DNA from: CADCWK01 sp964244115
Lineage (GTDB): Bacteria > Chloroflexota > Chloroflexia > Thermomicrobiales > UBA6265
Assembly (NCBI GenBank): GCA_964244115.1
Contig: CAXTHM010000001.1
Location: 69,475-133,474, forward strand
Direction: 5' to 3'
Length of the DNA: 64,000 bases
Translations under genes and position numbers: made by a program
Shown: positions 43,002 through 51,903 of the stretch, piece after piece
Layout of the letters: the number at the start of each line of letters is the position of its first letter
Position numbering within the stretch: position 1 is the stretch's first letter
The notes under the pieces: generated by a model
Database searches by the model: none
Seen by the model: the letters and a program-made list of their open reading frames with translations, nothing else
What the model was told of the DNA's origin: nothing

Positions 43002-45175
43002 TGGGATAGCAGCCCGGACTCACGGAGGAACCGGCTCGGTGCGACAGCCGTGTTGCAGGACTTCTCCAGGTAACTCACGACGAGATTGTGGCTGGCCCTG
43101 GTCATCCCGACGTAGAACAGCCGCCGCTCCTCCTCAACTGTTCCCTCCTGTACGGACTGCCGGATGGGAATGATGGCTTCGTTACAGGACGCCATTACCA
43201 CCGTATGCCATTGCCGTCCCTTGGCTCCGAAATAGGTCAGGAGATCGACGGCGTCACGATCCTCAGGTCCACTGTTCAGCACCTTCGCTCGGTCTCGTGC
43301 CCGGACCATCAGGGCGACGAATTCGTCCACCGTCCCCGGATGGTTGGCGGCAACCTCGATGATCTCGGCCAGCGGCTCGTCATCCTCAATGGCGTCCTCC
43401 AGCGACGCGACCATTCCCTTGAGCCCGTTGAACCGGGCGGCGAGGAATTCGAAGGTCTTGCCAAGCTCGGCATAGTGCGGCAGTGCCTCGACTGACGCCT
43501 GGAAGTTCCCTTCGCTGGACTTGGGCAGGATGACCGCGAAGCGGGGCGCATGGATCGCGTCGAGGAAGCTGGAGCGATAGTCGCTGAGATGGGCGAACAG
43601 GCGGTCGGCTACGTCACGGGCCAGATCCCGACGGAAGTAAGCCCGGATGACGTTCAACCCGTCGGCCGGGTCGAACGGCTCAAGCCGTTCCATGCACAGC
43701 TTGACCCGCAGGATGCCGAGCAGACGCTCCAGCAGTTCGCCCTGCAGGATGTCGTGCTCAGCCCTGACCCGGTATGGCATGTTGGCCAGGATCAGTTCGA
43801 TCTGTAAGGGCAGGCTCTGGGCATTCATCCGGTACAGAATGGCGAAATCCCGAAAGCCCAGCGCCGAATTGCTTCGCCGAACTTCCTGGATCAGTTCGAT
43901 GACCCACCGTGCCTCAACTCCGGCGCTCAGCGTCGGCGACACCTGGATCGGCGCGTCATCGCGCCGGGCAGCTACTGGCTTCTTGTCGATCCGATCATCG
44001 TTATGGCGAATCAGTCGGTCAGCGTACGCCACGATATTGGGCGGACAGCGATAGTTGGTCTGCAACTCGATACTCTCGAATGGCCGTTGAAGCTTCTCCT
44101 GCAAGTCCATGATGTATCTCGGGGAGCAGCCGCGAAAGCCGTAGATCGCCTGATCGTCGTCGCCGGTGACAACGAGACGGGACTCAGCGGCAATCTGGCG
44201 GATCAACTGGAAGTCGAGCTCGTTGATATCCTGGAACTCGTCGACGATGACCTCGTCGTACCGGCGCTGAATGACGCGCAGAACCCCGTGATGATCCCTC
44301 AGACACTGATAGGCCCGTAACTTCTGGTCGTCGAAGTCCATCAACTGAGCTTCCGCCATCAGGATCTCCTGCGCGCGGAACAACCAGACGATCGCCGACA
44401 GGGTGGCGTTGACCGCGTCCTCGTCATCGGGCTGGGAGAACAGTACGAGTCCCTTGGACCAGTTAAGCAGGAAATCCGCGACGTGCTCGCCACAGTCCTC
44501 ACGAGGATCAATCGTCTGGTTCTTGAGCAGGGAAAAGATGTCGAGGTAGAAGCGATCCTTCATGTAGACCGGAAGCGTTGCCGCGAGTTCGGGGGTCCGG
44601 GCCTGCAACACCTCCCGGGACTCACGGACGAACCAGCGGAGTTGCCGGGATTCGGCAAGCGGCTTGTGCTCATTCCCGAAATTCTCCCGGAGGATGCGAT
44701 AGCCAAAGGCGTTGAGGGTCTGGATCGAGGGATTGCCGGTGCGTATTGCTACCCCCGAGTCCGCCTGGATTTCGGCCAGCTTGCTTGTCAACGATGAAGT
44801 CGCGGACTTGTCGAAGGTCAGCATCAGGAATCGTCCGGCATCCACCCCATTGGATCTCGCCTGCAAGACCACCCGGTTGATCATCGTGTGCGTCTTGCCG
44901 GAACCAGCCGGCGCGATCACTCGCAACGTAGTGGCGGACGATGTCGCGACCCGATGCTGATCCCTGTCCAGCTTCGACGACGCGAGCAGGAGTGCCGGAT
45001 GGGAGGTGACCCGTGCCGCTTTGGCGCGCGCACTCATACCCGCAAAGGCATCCTTGCGCACCCTAACCGCGGGTACTTCCAGGGAGTCGAGCAGCGACGC
45101 TTTCGGCGTGCGGATGGATCCGGGTCCATCTCGTTTGGAAAGAGCAAGACCATCGAGCGGAAAGTTGACACTCAT
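42998..45175 (-). CDS. UvrD/Rep-like superfamily 1 DNA helicase
   Basis: 725 residues with the full SF1A motif set: Q-like LDRDQHRVA near 69, motif I VIAPAGSGKT (86-95), Ia MLTFDKSATSSL, II VIVDEFQD (309-316), III GDDDQAIYGFRG (338-349), IV LQTNYRCPPN, V-like LTYFGAKGRQW (646-656) and VI EERRLFYVGMTRAS (682-695). There is no PD-(D/E)XK nuclease domain or UvrD Tudor tail; the first 65 residues are an extra basic extension of unknown role. It is upstream of and coupled to the zinc-knuckle/beta-helix gene. DNA is lower in GC than the flanks. ATP-driven 3'-5' unwinding is expected from the family; the pairing suggests a dedicated system rather than general repair. Confidence 0.93.
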   Translation of the reverse strand: MSVNFPLDGLALSKRDGPGSIRTPKASLLDSLEVPAVRVRKDAFAGMSARAKAARVTSHPALLLASSKLDRDQHRVATSSATTLRVIAPAGSGKTHTMINRVVLQARSNGVDAGRFLMLTFDKSATSSLTSKLAEIQADSGVAIRTGNPSIQTLNAFGYRILRENFGNEHKPLAESRQLRWFVRESREVLQARTPELAATLPVYMKDRFYLDIFSLLKNQTIDPREDCGEHVADFLLNWSKGLVLFSQPDDEDAVNATLSAIVWLFRAQEILMAEAQLMDFDDQKLRAYQCLRDHHGVLRVIQRRYDEVIVDEFQDINELDFQLIRQIAAESRLVVTGDDDQAIYGFRGCSPRYIMDLQEKLQRPFESIELQTNYRCPPNIVAYADRLIRHNDDRIDKKPVAARRDDAPIQVSPTLSAGVEARWVIELIQEVRRSNSALGFRDFAILYRMNAQSLPLQIELILANMPYRVRAEHDILQGELLERLLGILRVKLCMERLEPFDPADGLNVIRAYFRRDLARDVADRLFAHLSDYRSSFLDAIHAPRFAVILPKSSEGNFQASVEALPHYAELGKTFEFLAARFNGLKGMVASLEDAIEDDEPLAEIIEVAANHPGTVDEFVALMVRARDRAKVLNSGPEDRDAVDLLTYFGAKGRQWHTVVMASCNEAIIPIRQSVQEGTVEEERRLFYVGMTRASHNLVVSYLEKSCNTAVAPSRFLRESGLLSQ

Positions 45176-45273
45176 GCGGGATCCTCGAACTACGACACTG
45201 TCGTTCGGTACAGGTTCCCGCGTTTATCGCATAGTCCGACAGCCGGGACCATCCCGTGATTGGACCAACTGCC

Positions 45274-46155
45274 TCAGCGGATGGCGGCGGCGAAGACCGG
45301 CAGGTTGCGCTCGATGTACGCCGCGGCCGGACCCCAGTGGTCGGCGTGGCCTTCGGCGTGGAGGCGGGCCCAGGGCTGGCGACAGGTCCGGGCGCCGTCC
45401 TCCAGCAGGTCGAACATGGCGCGGGTGTGGTCGACGATCAATTGCGGCAGGGCGCGGCGCTGCCCGGCGTCGAGGCCGTAGCCGTCGACGAGGGCGCGGA
45501 GCCGCAGCGCGTCATAGGCCGGGTCGCCACCGGCGCCGAGCTGGACGAAACCGTGAGCGGCGTAGGCGAGATCCCAGAGCCGTGAACCGGGGCCGGAACC
45601 GTCCCAGTCGATGAAGACCCAGCGGTCGCCGTCCCGGACGAGGTTCCACGGCGCCAGGTCGTGGTGGCAGATCAGCTCCTCGCGGTCCGGCGGGATCGCG
45701 ACGTCCCATTCGGCGTCGGCTGGCGGGACGAACGTGGCCGACGCGTCGTGCAGCTCCCGGATCAGCCGACCGACCCGGTTCAGCTCCGGCAGCGTCATCG
45801 GCGGCAGGTCGTGGGCGAGCTGGCCGGGGACGAACTCGACGACGTGCCGGCCCCGCCCGTCGATCCCAAAGGTCGCCGGAGCGCCGACGAACCCGGCCGC
45901 GTCGAGATGGGCCAGGAACGCATCGACCGCCGGGGTCGCTGGCGTCGCCGGCTTCCGGACCGTGTCGCCGACCCGGACGACGGAGTCCGAGACGTTGCCG
46001 CCGCTGAGTCGCTCCTCGTGTACGTCCCTATCGTCTGCTTCGGCGATCGCCCAGGACCGGACCCGCTCCTGGGCGATCCGATGCGTCTCGTCACGTATCC
46101 CCTCACGGTCGAGGAAGTCGTCGAACGATGAGCCGATGTGGTCATTGATAGGCAT
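45274..46155 (-). CDS. APH-family phosphotransferase with antitoxin-like N-terminus
   Basis: 293 residues from the ATG at 46155, with GGGAG upstream. The kinase part shows LSGGNVSDSVVRVGDTVRKP (nucleotide loop), VVEFVPGQLAHDL, the catalytic ICHHDLAPWNLVRD near 165 and FIDWDGSGPGSRLWDLAYA (metal site). The first 45 residues (NDHIGSSFDDFLDREGI, RIAQERVRSWAI) are not part of the kinase fold and resemble the N-terminal arm of XRE-type antitoxins (HIGSSFDDFLKEEGI); no helix-turn-helix follows. It may be a gene fusion after loss of the antitoxin body. Substrate unknown. Confidence 0.78.
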   Translation of the reverse strand: MPINDHIGSSFDDFLDREGIRDETHRIAQERVRSWAIAEADDRDVHEERLSGGNVSDSVVRVGDTVRKPATPATPAVDAFLAHLDAAGFVGAPATFGIDGRGRHVVEFVPGQLAHDLPPMTLPELNRVGRLIRELHDASATFVPPADAEWDVAIPPDREELICHHDLAPWNLVRDGDRWVFIDWDGSGPGSRLWDLAYAAHGFVQLGAGGDPAYDALRLRALVDGYGLDAGQRRALPQLIVDHTRAMFDLLEDGARTCRQPWARLHAEGHADHWGPAAAYIERNLPVFAAAIR

Positions 46156-46223
46156 GTTCGTCACTCCCAGTATCCGGTGGGTAGCGTATTGACGGTGAGA
46201 TCAGGGTGCAATCGAAGCATCTC

Positions 46224-46322
46224 GGTGGCGGAGTAGACCTCTCCCCCGATCCCGCTCCGGCTCACCTGCTCGCTTATCCGCCCCATGCGACATCGGCTCC
46301 GCGGGTGCCCGGAGCGGGGAGA
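46224..46322 (-). repeat. Repeat family A, copy A8 (inverted)
   Basis: GGTGGCGGAGTAGACCTCTC, CCCGCTCCGGCTCACCTGCT, a shortened middle and GTGCCCGGAGCGGGG. As in A3 both outer arms are of the CGCTCC type. It lies upstream of the phosphotransferase. Confidence 0.7.
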
Positions 46323-46412
46323 CGGACCGCGTATCGAGCGCAGGTAATCCAGTCGAGAGCCGTCAAGCGAGCATCGGTTCATGGCCCCCCTCCCGGCAAC
46401 ACGAGATGTCAC

Positions 46413-46432
46413 CGGGAGGCTTCAGCGCCCGG
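46413..46432 (+). repeat. Family C palindromic repeat (one-base variant)
   Basis: CGGGAGGCTTCAGCGCCCGG, one base different from the 20-bp unit at 51733-51752 and the inverted copy at 19970-19990. Lies in the 324-bp gap 46156-46479, otherwise empty apart from copy A8. Confidence 0.55.
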
Positions 46433-46479
46433 ACAGGGTCGCGAGTTCTCAACGATGACCGCGGCCCTGAAGCGTACGC

Positions 46480-47979
46480 TCAGTCGTCCCCGACCAGCTC
46501 CCGGGCGATGCGCTCGGCGCCGGCCCGGTCGTCGGATGCCAGTTCGCCATCAATGACGAGTTCCCGCAGGTGGTCCTTAATCTCGGCGATCCAGCGGCCC
46601 GGCCGGCGGTCGAACAGCGCCATCAGGTCGTTGCCGTCCAGCGGGCTCTGCAGACGGTCGAGGGCCTGCTCCGCTTCCAGCCGGGCGATGTGCTCCCGCA
46701 GGGCCGCGATCCGGTCGGCCGCCAGCCGCCGCCGGTGCTCCCGAGCGGAGGTGACGTCGGCCTCGGCGAGGTCGAGCAGGTCGTCCAGCACGTCGCCGGC
46801 CTCGAGCGCCAGTCGCCGGACGGCGCTGTCCGTCCAGTCGGGCTCGTAGGCTTCTGGCCGGGCGTGGAACTCCACCAGCCGACTGACCCGGCCAATCGTC
46901 TGCCTGTCCGCCCCCAGTCGCCGGAGCAGGCGCTCGGCCAGTCTGGCGCCCTCGCGCTCGTGCCCGAAGAAATGGACCTCGCCGGCCGCGTCGACGGAGC
47001 GGGTCGCGGGCTTGGCGGCGTCGTGGAGCAGCGCCGCCCAGCGGACCACCGTCCGGGCCGGTGCCTGCCGGACGACCTGCCGGGTGTGATCCCAGAGGTC
47101 CTTCTCCCGCCCGACCCCACCCTGGCCCCGGCCGAAGCCGTACGGGTCGACCGTCATCTCGGCGATCGGCTCCAGCTCCGGCAGCGCCTCGGCCAGCAGC
47201 CCGGTCGTGCGCAGCGTCTCCAGCCCGTGATCGACGTACTGCCCGGTCAGCAGCCGGCTCATCTCGGCCAGGATGCGCTCCCGGCTGATCCGGGCCAGGT
47301 CCGGTGCCGTCCGGGCGATCGCCGCCTCGGTCTCCGCCTCCAGCCGGAAGCCGAGCTGGGAGACGAACCGGGCCGCCCGGAGCAGCCGGAGCGGATCCTC
47401 GGCGAAGCGCTCGTCCGGGTCACCGACGGCCCGGAGGACGGCGAGGTCGAGGTCCGGCAGTCCGCCGTAGGGGTCGGCCAGCGCCCCGGTCCCGGCGTCG
47501 GCGGCCATCGCGTTGATCGTGAAGTCCCGCCGGGCGAGGTCGTCCGCCAGCGTCCCGCCGAGCTCGACGACCGGGTGCCGGGTGCCATCGACGTAGGCCT
47601 CGCGGCGGTAGGTCGTGATCTCGACCCCGAGCGTCGGGGGCGTCGAGGCGTCGCCATTGGGGGAAACGTCGGGATGCTCTCCGGGCTCGACCGTGTCGGT
47701 GAAGATCAGACCAACCGTGCCGAACCGCTCGCCGACGAGGTAGACCGACGAGGCGCCGGCCGCCCGGCCCAGCCGCTGGGTAGTGTCCGGCAGGGCCGAG
47801 GTCGCGAAGTCGAGGTCGAAGGCGTGACCGGCGGCGATCCGGCCGAGGAGGGCGTCGCGGATCACCCCACCGACGAGGAACAGCTCCTCGCCGGCCGCAG
47901 CGTAGGCGGCGGCAAGCCGCTCGACGCAGGCGGCGGCGAACGGGTCCAGGATGTCGAGGACGTTNNNNNNNNNNTCCAT
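46480..47979 (-). CDS. CCA-adding enzyme / poly(A) polymerase-type tRNA nucleotidyltransferase
   Basis: About 499 residues. The nucleotidyltransferase head has the LVGGVIRDALLGR loop and the DLDFAT metal-binding Asp pair near 60, followed by RRDFTINAMA and the neck motif FAEDPLRLLRAARF. A C-terminal HD-type domain follows (ALLHDAAKPATR, FFGHEREGARLAERLL split), as in the bacterial class II enzymes that add or repair the tRNA 3' CCA. Ten N at 47965-47974 follow the ATG at 47977-47979; the frame is kept if exactly ten bases are missing, but the first residues are unknown. Confidence 0.9.
   Translation of the reverse strand: MXXXXNVLDILDPFAAACVERLAAAYAAAGEELFLVGGVIRDALLGRIAAGHAFDLDFATSALPDTTQRLGRAAGASSVYLVGERFGTVGLIFTDTVEPGEHPDVSPNGDASTPPTLGVEITTYRREAYVDGTRHPVVELGGTLADDLARRDFTINAMAADAGTGALADPYGGLPDLDLAVLRAVGDPDERFAEDPLRLLRAARFVSQLGFRLEAETEAAIARTAPDLARISRERILAEMSRLLTGQYVDHGLETLRTTGLLAEALPELEPIAEMTVDPYGFGRGQGGVGREKDLWDHTRQVVRQAPARTVVRWAALLHDAAKPATRSVDAAGEVHFFGHEREGARLAERLLRRLGADRQTIGRVSRLVEFHARPEAYEPDWTDSAVRRLALEAGDVLDDLLDLAEADVTSAREHRRRLAADRIAALREHIARLEAEQALDRLQSPLDGNDLMALFDRRPGRWIAEIKDHLRELVIDGELASDDRAGAERIARELVGDD
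47965..47974. other. Assembly gap (10 N) at the start of the CCA-adding enzyme gene
   Basis: The run separates ATGGA from the coding sequence AACGTCCTCGACATC on the minus strand. True length unknown, so the N-terminus of the gene is uncertain. Confidence 0.85.
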
Positions 47980-48135
47980 CGGTCTCCGGTCGCCTGGGCA
48001 GCGCGGCCGGAGGGCATCTCATCCCGAGCCGTCGCGCGGGGGCAGGTCGCGCAGTGCTCCGGAGAGTCTAATCGGTTGGCCTGCCGGGGCGGGTCCAGGC
48101 CGCCGATTCAGCGACCGATCAATCTCCGAGCCTGG

Positions 48136-49125
48136 CTACCTGAGCCCGGTCCGCTGGCTCAGCCAGGCCCGGGCGACGGCGCCCTGGGCGGCCTGGAAGG
48201 CCCGCAGGGTCGGGAGGCCGGGCGGCGGCGGCGCCACGGCCTGGATGGTGAAGAACCCGGCGATGGCGGCGACGACCGCGGTCAGGGCCGCGTCGTCCGG
48301 CGCCCGCGCGCCGGCCAGCCGACCCATCAGCGCGTCGGGGGCCGGTCCACCCTGCATCGCCACCGACGGCGCCAGGAAGGCGAGATCCACCCAGGCCGCG
48401 CCTAGCCGGGCATGGGGCCAGTCGACGAAGCGGACGCCATCGGCCGTCAGCAGCATGTTGTCGGCCCGCAGGTCGAGGTGAAGGAGCGTCTCACCCGTCG
48501 CCGCGTCCGGGGCCGCCCGCTCCAGCTCCGCCAGCGCCGCCGCGTGCCGGACCGACCATCCGTCGAGCCCGTCCGGCCGGAACAGCGCCGCCCGTCGCCA
48601 CCAGCCGCCGGCCAGCCCACCCCATCCCTCGATGCCGCCGACGATATCCGCCGGGACCGGTGAGGGCGTCAGGAGCGCCGACAGGCGATCGAGACCGGCC
48701 AGGACCAGTCCCAGTTCGTCCGGCTTCCACGGTATCTCCGGGGAGCGGCCGTCGATCGCGTCGAAGGCCAGGACCACCCAACCATCGGCACCGGTATCCC
48801 AGGACCAGCGCAGCCGGGAGGTCGGGGCGTCTGCGGGGAGGGCCGCGGCGACGACGGCTTCCCGCCGGTGGAACTCGGCCGACGTCAGGTTGGGCTCCGG
48901 GCCCGCCGCCTTGACGAACGCCCGGCGCCCGCCGCTGGTCTCGATCAGCGCGGCCAGCCCCGGCGAGAACCCGCCCGGCTGCGACTGAACGTCCGTCACG
49001 TCGCCGCCGAGCCGCTCCGCGATCCCGGCCCGGATCGGCTCCGGCAGGTCGTCCCAGCCCAGCCGGACACCCGCCGCCGGAGGTGGCCGGTCGTCAGGGT
49101 AGGGTGATTCGCCGGGTGGTGTCAT
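48136..49125 (-). CDS. APH-family phosphotransferase
   Basis: 329 residues. Typical features are GGFSPGLAALIETSGGRRAFVKA split (nucleotide loop and Lys), the catalytic LLHLDLRADNMLL near 225 and GVRFVDWPHARLGAAWVDLAF (metal Asp). The C-terminal 70 residues are Ala/Pro-rich helices. The catalytic HLD rather than HGD variant occurs in a subset of the family. Substrate unknown; not obviously linked to neighbours. Confidence 0.82.
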   Translation of the reverse strand: MTPPGESPYPDDRPPPAAGVRLGWDDLPEPIRAGIAERLGGDVTDVQSQPGGFSPGLAALIETSGGRRAFVKAAGPEPNLTSAEFHRREAVVAAALPADAPTSRLRWSWDTGADGWVVLAFDAIDGRSPEIPWKPDELGLVLAGLDRLSALLTPSPVPADIVGGIEGWGGLAGGWWRRAALFRPDGLDGWSVRHAAALAELERAAPDAATGETLLHLDLRADNMLLTADGVRFVDWPHARLGAAWVDLAFLAPSVAMQGGPAPDALMGRLAGARAPDDAALTAVVAAIAGFFTIQAVAPPPPGLPTLRAFQAAQGAVARAWLSQRTGLR

Positions 49126-49233
49126 AGAGTGACGTCCCTCATTCAGGTCTTTGGGCGGTGGCAGGTCCGGCCGGCCGGGCCGCGGGACCCGGCGAGGGAC
49201 GAGATCTCCTTGTGGCGTCCCGGTAGGGGTTGG

Positions 49234-49923
49234 TCAGCGCTCGGGTCGCGGTTCGCTGCTCGGGCCGACGTGGCGGTCGAGCAGCTTTAGCAGCGGGATG
49301 GATGCGTCGCGGAACCGAACGATCTCACCGACCAGATCGGGAGACGCCAGCCGGTCCGGGTCGTCGACCCGGTGGCTCGCGATCGCCCCTTTCCAGCGCA
49401 GCCATTCGATCCGGGGATGATCCTTCGCGTAGCCGCGCGGGGTCCCCTTGAGCGGGTCCTCGATGCCGCCGCCGACGGTCAGACCGTCGCCGGTCAGTGA
49501 CTCGACCACCTTGAGGAAGGCCGGACCGGTGCGGTCGTCGGCGACCATCTCGCGAAAGCGGTGCAACTGGTCCCGCGCCAGCCAGTGGTAGCCGCTGGCC
49601 GCCATCAGGCCGTCGGCATCGAGCTGGAGGTAGAGGATCCCGCCCTCGGGCCGGTCGCGGAGGGCGCCCTGCTGCGTCTTGTAGGGCGACTTGTCGCGGG
49701 AGAACCGGACATCGCGATGCATCCGGAACAGGCGCATCGGGCCGGTCTGTGGCTCCAGGGCCGCGACCAGCGCCTCCATCGGCTCGCGGACCTGGGACGC
49801 GAATGCCAGCCGGTTGGCCTGCCAGTAGTCCCGCGAGTTGTCGGCGGCGAGGCCGACGAAGAAGTCCGGGGCCGTATCGGGGAAGCCGGCGAAGGCTGTG
49901 GTCGTAGTCTTCGGCACAGGCAC
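49234..49923 (-). CDS. DUF2461/TIGR02453-family protein
   Basis: 229 residues beginning at a GTG. It has the family hallmarks DTAPDFFVGLAADNSRDYWQ, FRMHRDVRFSRDKSPYKTQQGAL split, GILYLQLDADGLMAASGYH and LKGTPRGYAKDHPRIEWLRWK split. Members are conserved in bacteria and fungi but have no established biochemical role. Cytoplasmic; monocistronic. Confidence 0.9.
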   Translation of the reverse strand: MPVPKTTTTAFAGFPDTAPDFFVGLAADNSRDYWQANRLAFASQVREPMEALVAALEPQTGPMRLFRMHRDVRFSRDKSPYKTQQGALRDRPEGGILYLQLDADGLMAASGYHWLARDQLHRFREMVADDRTGPAFLKVVESLTGDGLTVGGGIEDPLKGTPRGYAKDHPRIEWLRWKGAIASHRVDDPDRLASPDLVGEIVRFRDASIPLLKLLDRHVGPSSEPRPER

Positions 49924-50304
49924 TCCCGTAGCGACCGATCGGGACGAACGCTCGTCACCGGTCGGAGTCTCACGGCCCCGCCCGATCGAACCGGCAGCGG
50001 TGGCCAGCAGCGTCCGGTGGGCGACCGTCCCGGACTGCCGGTCCCCGCACGTTCATGACCAGCCCGAGAGCGGTCGGTCGAAGCCTGGCCGGAGTCAGCC
50101 TTCGGGTGTCGGGTCACGGGACGATGGGCCCGCGCCTGGGTCCTCTCCCCCTCGGATCGTCGCCCTCCGGCTGACCGGCGGATTCCCGGCGGGATCACCG
50201 GTTCTTCCCGACAGACACCGTCACCTCCCTCCCGTAGCATTGAGGCACCCGGCCTGGGCCAGAATCATGCACCGGTCGGGCCGGCAGGGAGGGGGGCGAC
50301 GACG
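49924..50304. other. Divergent intergenic region upstream of the DoxX-like gene
   Basis: 381 bp without a recognised gene or repeat copy. The stretch AGGGAGGGGGG at 50287-50297 contains the ribosome-binding site for the rightward gene. Confidence 0.3.
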
Positions 50305-51519
50305 ATGACACAGACAGCGCGCGGGCGACAGTCCGGCAGCATTCCGAGACCGGTGACGCGATGGGCGATGGGGTGGCGGGTCCGGGTCATCCTGGTCGCA
50401 CTGATCGTCGCGCTCATTCCCGGCGTCGCGTCGGCCCACGCCCGCTGGTTCACGCCGTACGGCCCGTACTGGGAGCCGGAATGGTCGCGGATCTGGTCGC
50501 TGCCAGTGCTGCTCGCGCTCGGGGCGGCGGCCGGGGCGGTCGCGATGCTGGCGCTCGGCGAGCGGCTGACCGGTGACCCGCTCTGGCCCCGGCCGCCCGT
50601 CTTCCAGCGCCTGGAGCCGGCCGCCCCGGCCATCCTCGGGGTACAGGCCGCGATCACGCTGATCTACGCCGCCTCGCAGATGACGCTGTTCGTGCCCAAC
50701 ATCCCGCTGCCGCACAGCGTCGTCGGCTACGGGATCGCCGCCATCGCCGTCATCGCCGGTTTCTCGTTCATCACCGGCGTGCTGTCGCGGGTCGGCGCCC
50801 TGCTCGTGCTCGGCCTGTTCGGGCTCGCCTTCGCCTACGGCTCCTGGTACGAGGCGCTGGAGCAGATCCTGTTCATCGGGATCGCCCTCTACCTGCTGGC
50901 GGTCGGACGCGGCGTCGTCCGGTACGCCGACGGCCGCGAGGAGGACCGGACCGCCCTGTCCGACCGGCTGCGGCCCCACGCCCTGACGATCCTGCGGGTG
51001 ACGGTCGGCGCCTCGATCGTGATACTCGGCTTCACCGAGAAGCTGATCGCACCCGATCTCACCGTCGCCTTCCTGCGCGAGTACCCCGAGTTCAACGTCC
51101 TGGGCTCGCTCGGCCTGTCATGGTTCACCGACGAGCGCTTCACCTACGCCGCCGGGATCGTCGAGATCACGGCCGGTACCGCCCTGATCTCCGGCAAGCT
51201 GATCCGCGTCGTGATCGTCGGGCTCTGGATCCCGTTCAACCTCGGCATCGCCTTCCTCCCGCCGCAGGAGCTGATCGGCCACCTGCCGATCCTCTCGGCG
51301 ATCTACGTCCTGCTCGTCCGTGGGACCGAGGGCATCCCGGCCCCGGGCGAGCGGTCGTCGCAATCGTCGCAGCCGTCACCCCGGCAGGCGGACGCCGGCG
51401 AGCGGACCGCCGCCCCGGCCGCATCCCTCTCCGGCCGGTCGCTGTTCGCAAGGGTGCCTCAGCCGAGGAACGTCCCGGCCGGGCAGGGCCGATCCGGACA
51501 CGGTCAGGTTGGTCGGTAG
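50305..51519 (+). CDS. DoxX-like multi-spanning membrane protein
   Basis: 404 residues with about eight to ten hydrophobic segments, the first looking like an export signal (VRVILVALIVALIPGVASAHA). The second half shows a DoxX-like layout: ILRVTVGASIVILGFTEKLI, a periplasmic GLSWFTDERFTYAAGIVEI and TAGTALISGKLIRVVIV. The C-terminal 70 residues are polar, Ser/Gly/Pro-rich. DoxX proteins participate in quinone-linked redox or stress functions; nothing more specific is visible. Confidence 0.72.
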   Translation: MTQTARGRQSGSIPRPVTRWAMGWRVRVILVALIVALIPGVASAHARWFTPYGPYWEPEWSRIWSLPVLLALGAAAGAVAMLALGERLTGDPLWPRPPVFQRLEPAAPAILGVQAAITLIYAASQMTLFVPNIPLPHSVVGYGIAAIAVIAGFSFITGVLSRVGALLVLGLFGLAFAYGSWYEALEQILFIGIALYLLAVGRGVVRYADGREEDRTALSDRLRPHALTILRVTVGASIVILGFTEKLIAPDLTVAFLREYPEFNVLGSLGLSWFTDERFTYAAGIVEITAGTALISGKLIRVVIVGLWIPFNLGIAFLPPQELIGHLPILSAIYVLLVRGTEGIPAPGERSSQSSQPSPRQADAGERTAAPAASLSGRSLFARVPQPRNVPAGQGRSGHGQVGR

Positions 51520-51543
51520 CGTGGTTGTCATCGGGAGTTGGCG

Positions 51544-51642
51544 GGTGGCGGAACGGACCTCCCCCAGCCAGGATGAACCCGCTCGCTGACCCGCCAAATG
51601 CGCTCGCTGCGCTGCGGCTCCGCAGGTGCCCAGAGAGGGGGC
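51544..51642 (-). repeat. Repeat family A, copy A9 (inverted)
   Basis: GGTGGCGGAACGGACCTCCC, ACCCGCTCGCTGACCCGCC, GCTCGCTGCGCTGCGGCTCC and GCAGGTGCCCAGAGAGGGGG. It lies soon after the DoxX-like gene. Confidence 0.65.
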
Positions 51643-51732
51643 AACGCCACCCATCGACCTACGGGCATATCTGGTCAGTGCGATTCAACACGCCGTGCTC
51701 GAGCGCGAGATGCGAACGATTCTCCGAGTTGA

Positions 51733-51752
51733 CGGGCGGCTTCAGCGCCCGG
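51733..51752 (+). repeat. Family C 20-bp palindromic repeat
   Basis: CGGGCGGCTTCAGCGCCCGG, the exact reverse complement of 20 bases within 19970-19990. It is in the gap between the DoxX-like gene and the ABC permease. Confidence 0.6.
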
Positions 51753-51903
51753 TCCGGGGCACCGGAAATCCCGCCGGCAGCGAGACCTACGCGCGTTCCA
51801 CCCATCTGAAGCGCCACGGTAGGCTATGGTTTCGCGACGGCCGGTTCGGATGGGCGCCGATCACGAGCAAGCACCGGGACGGGCCAAGGTGGAGAGACCG
51901 TCG

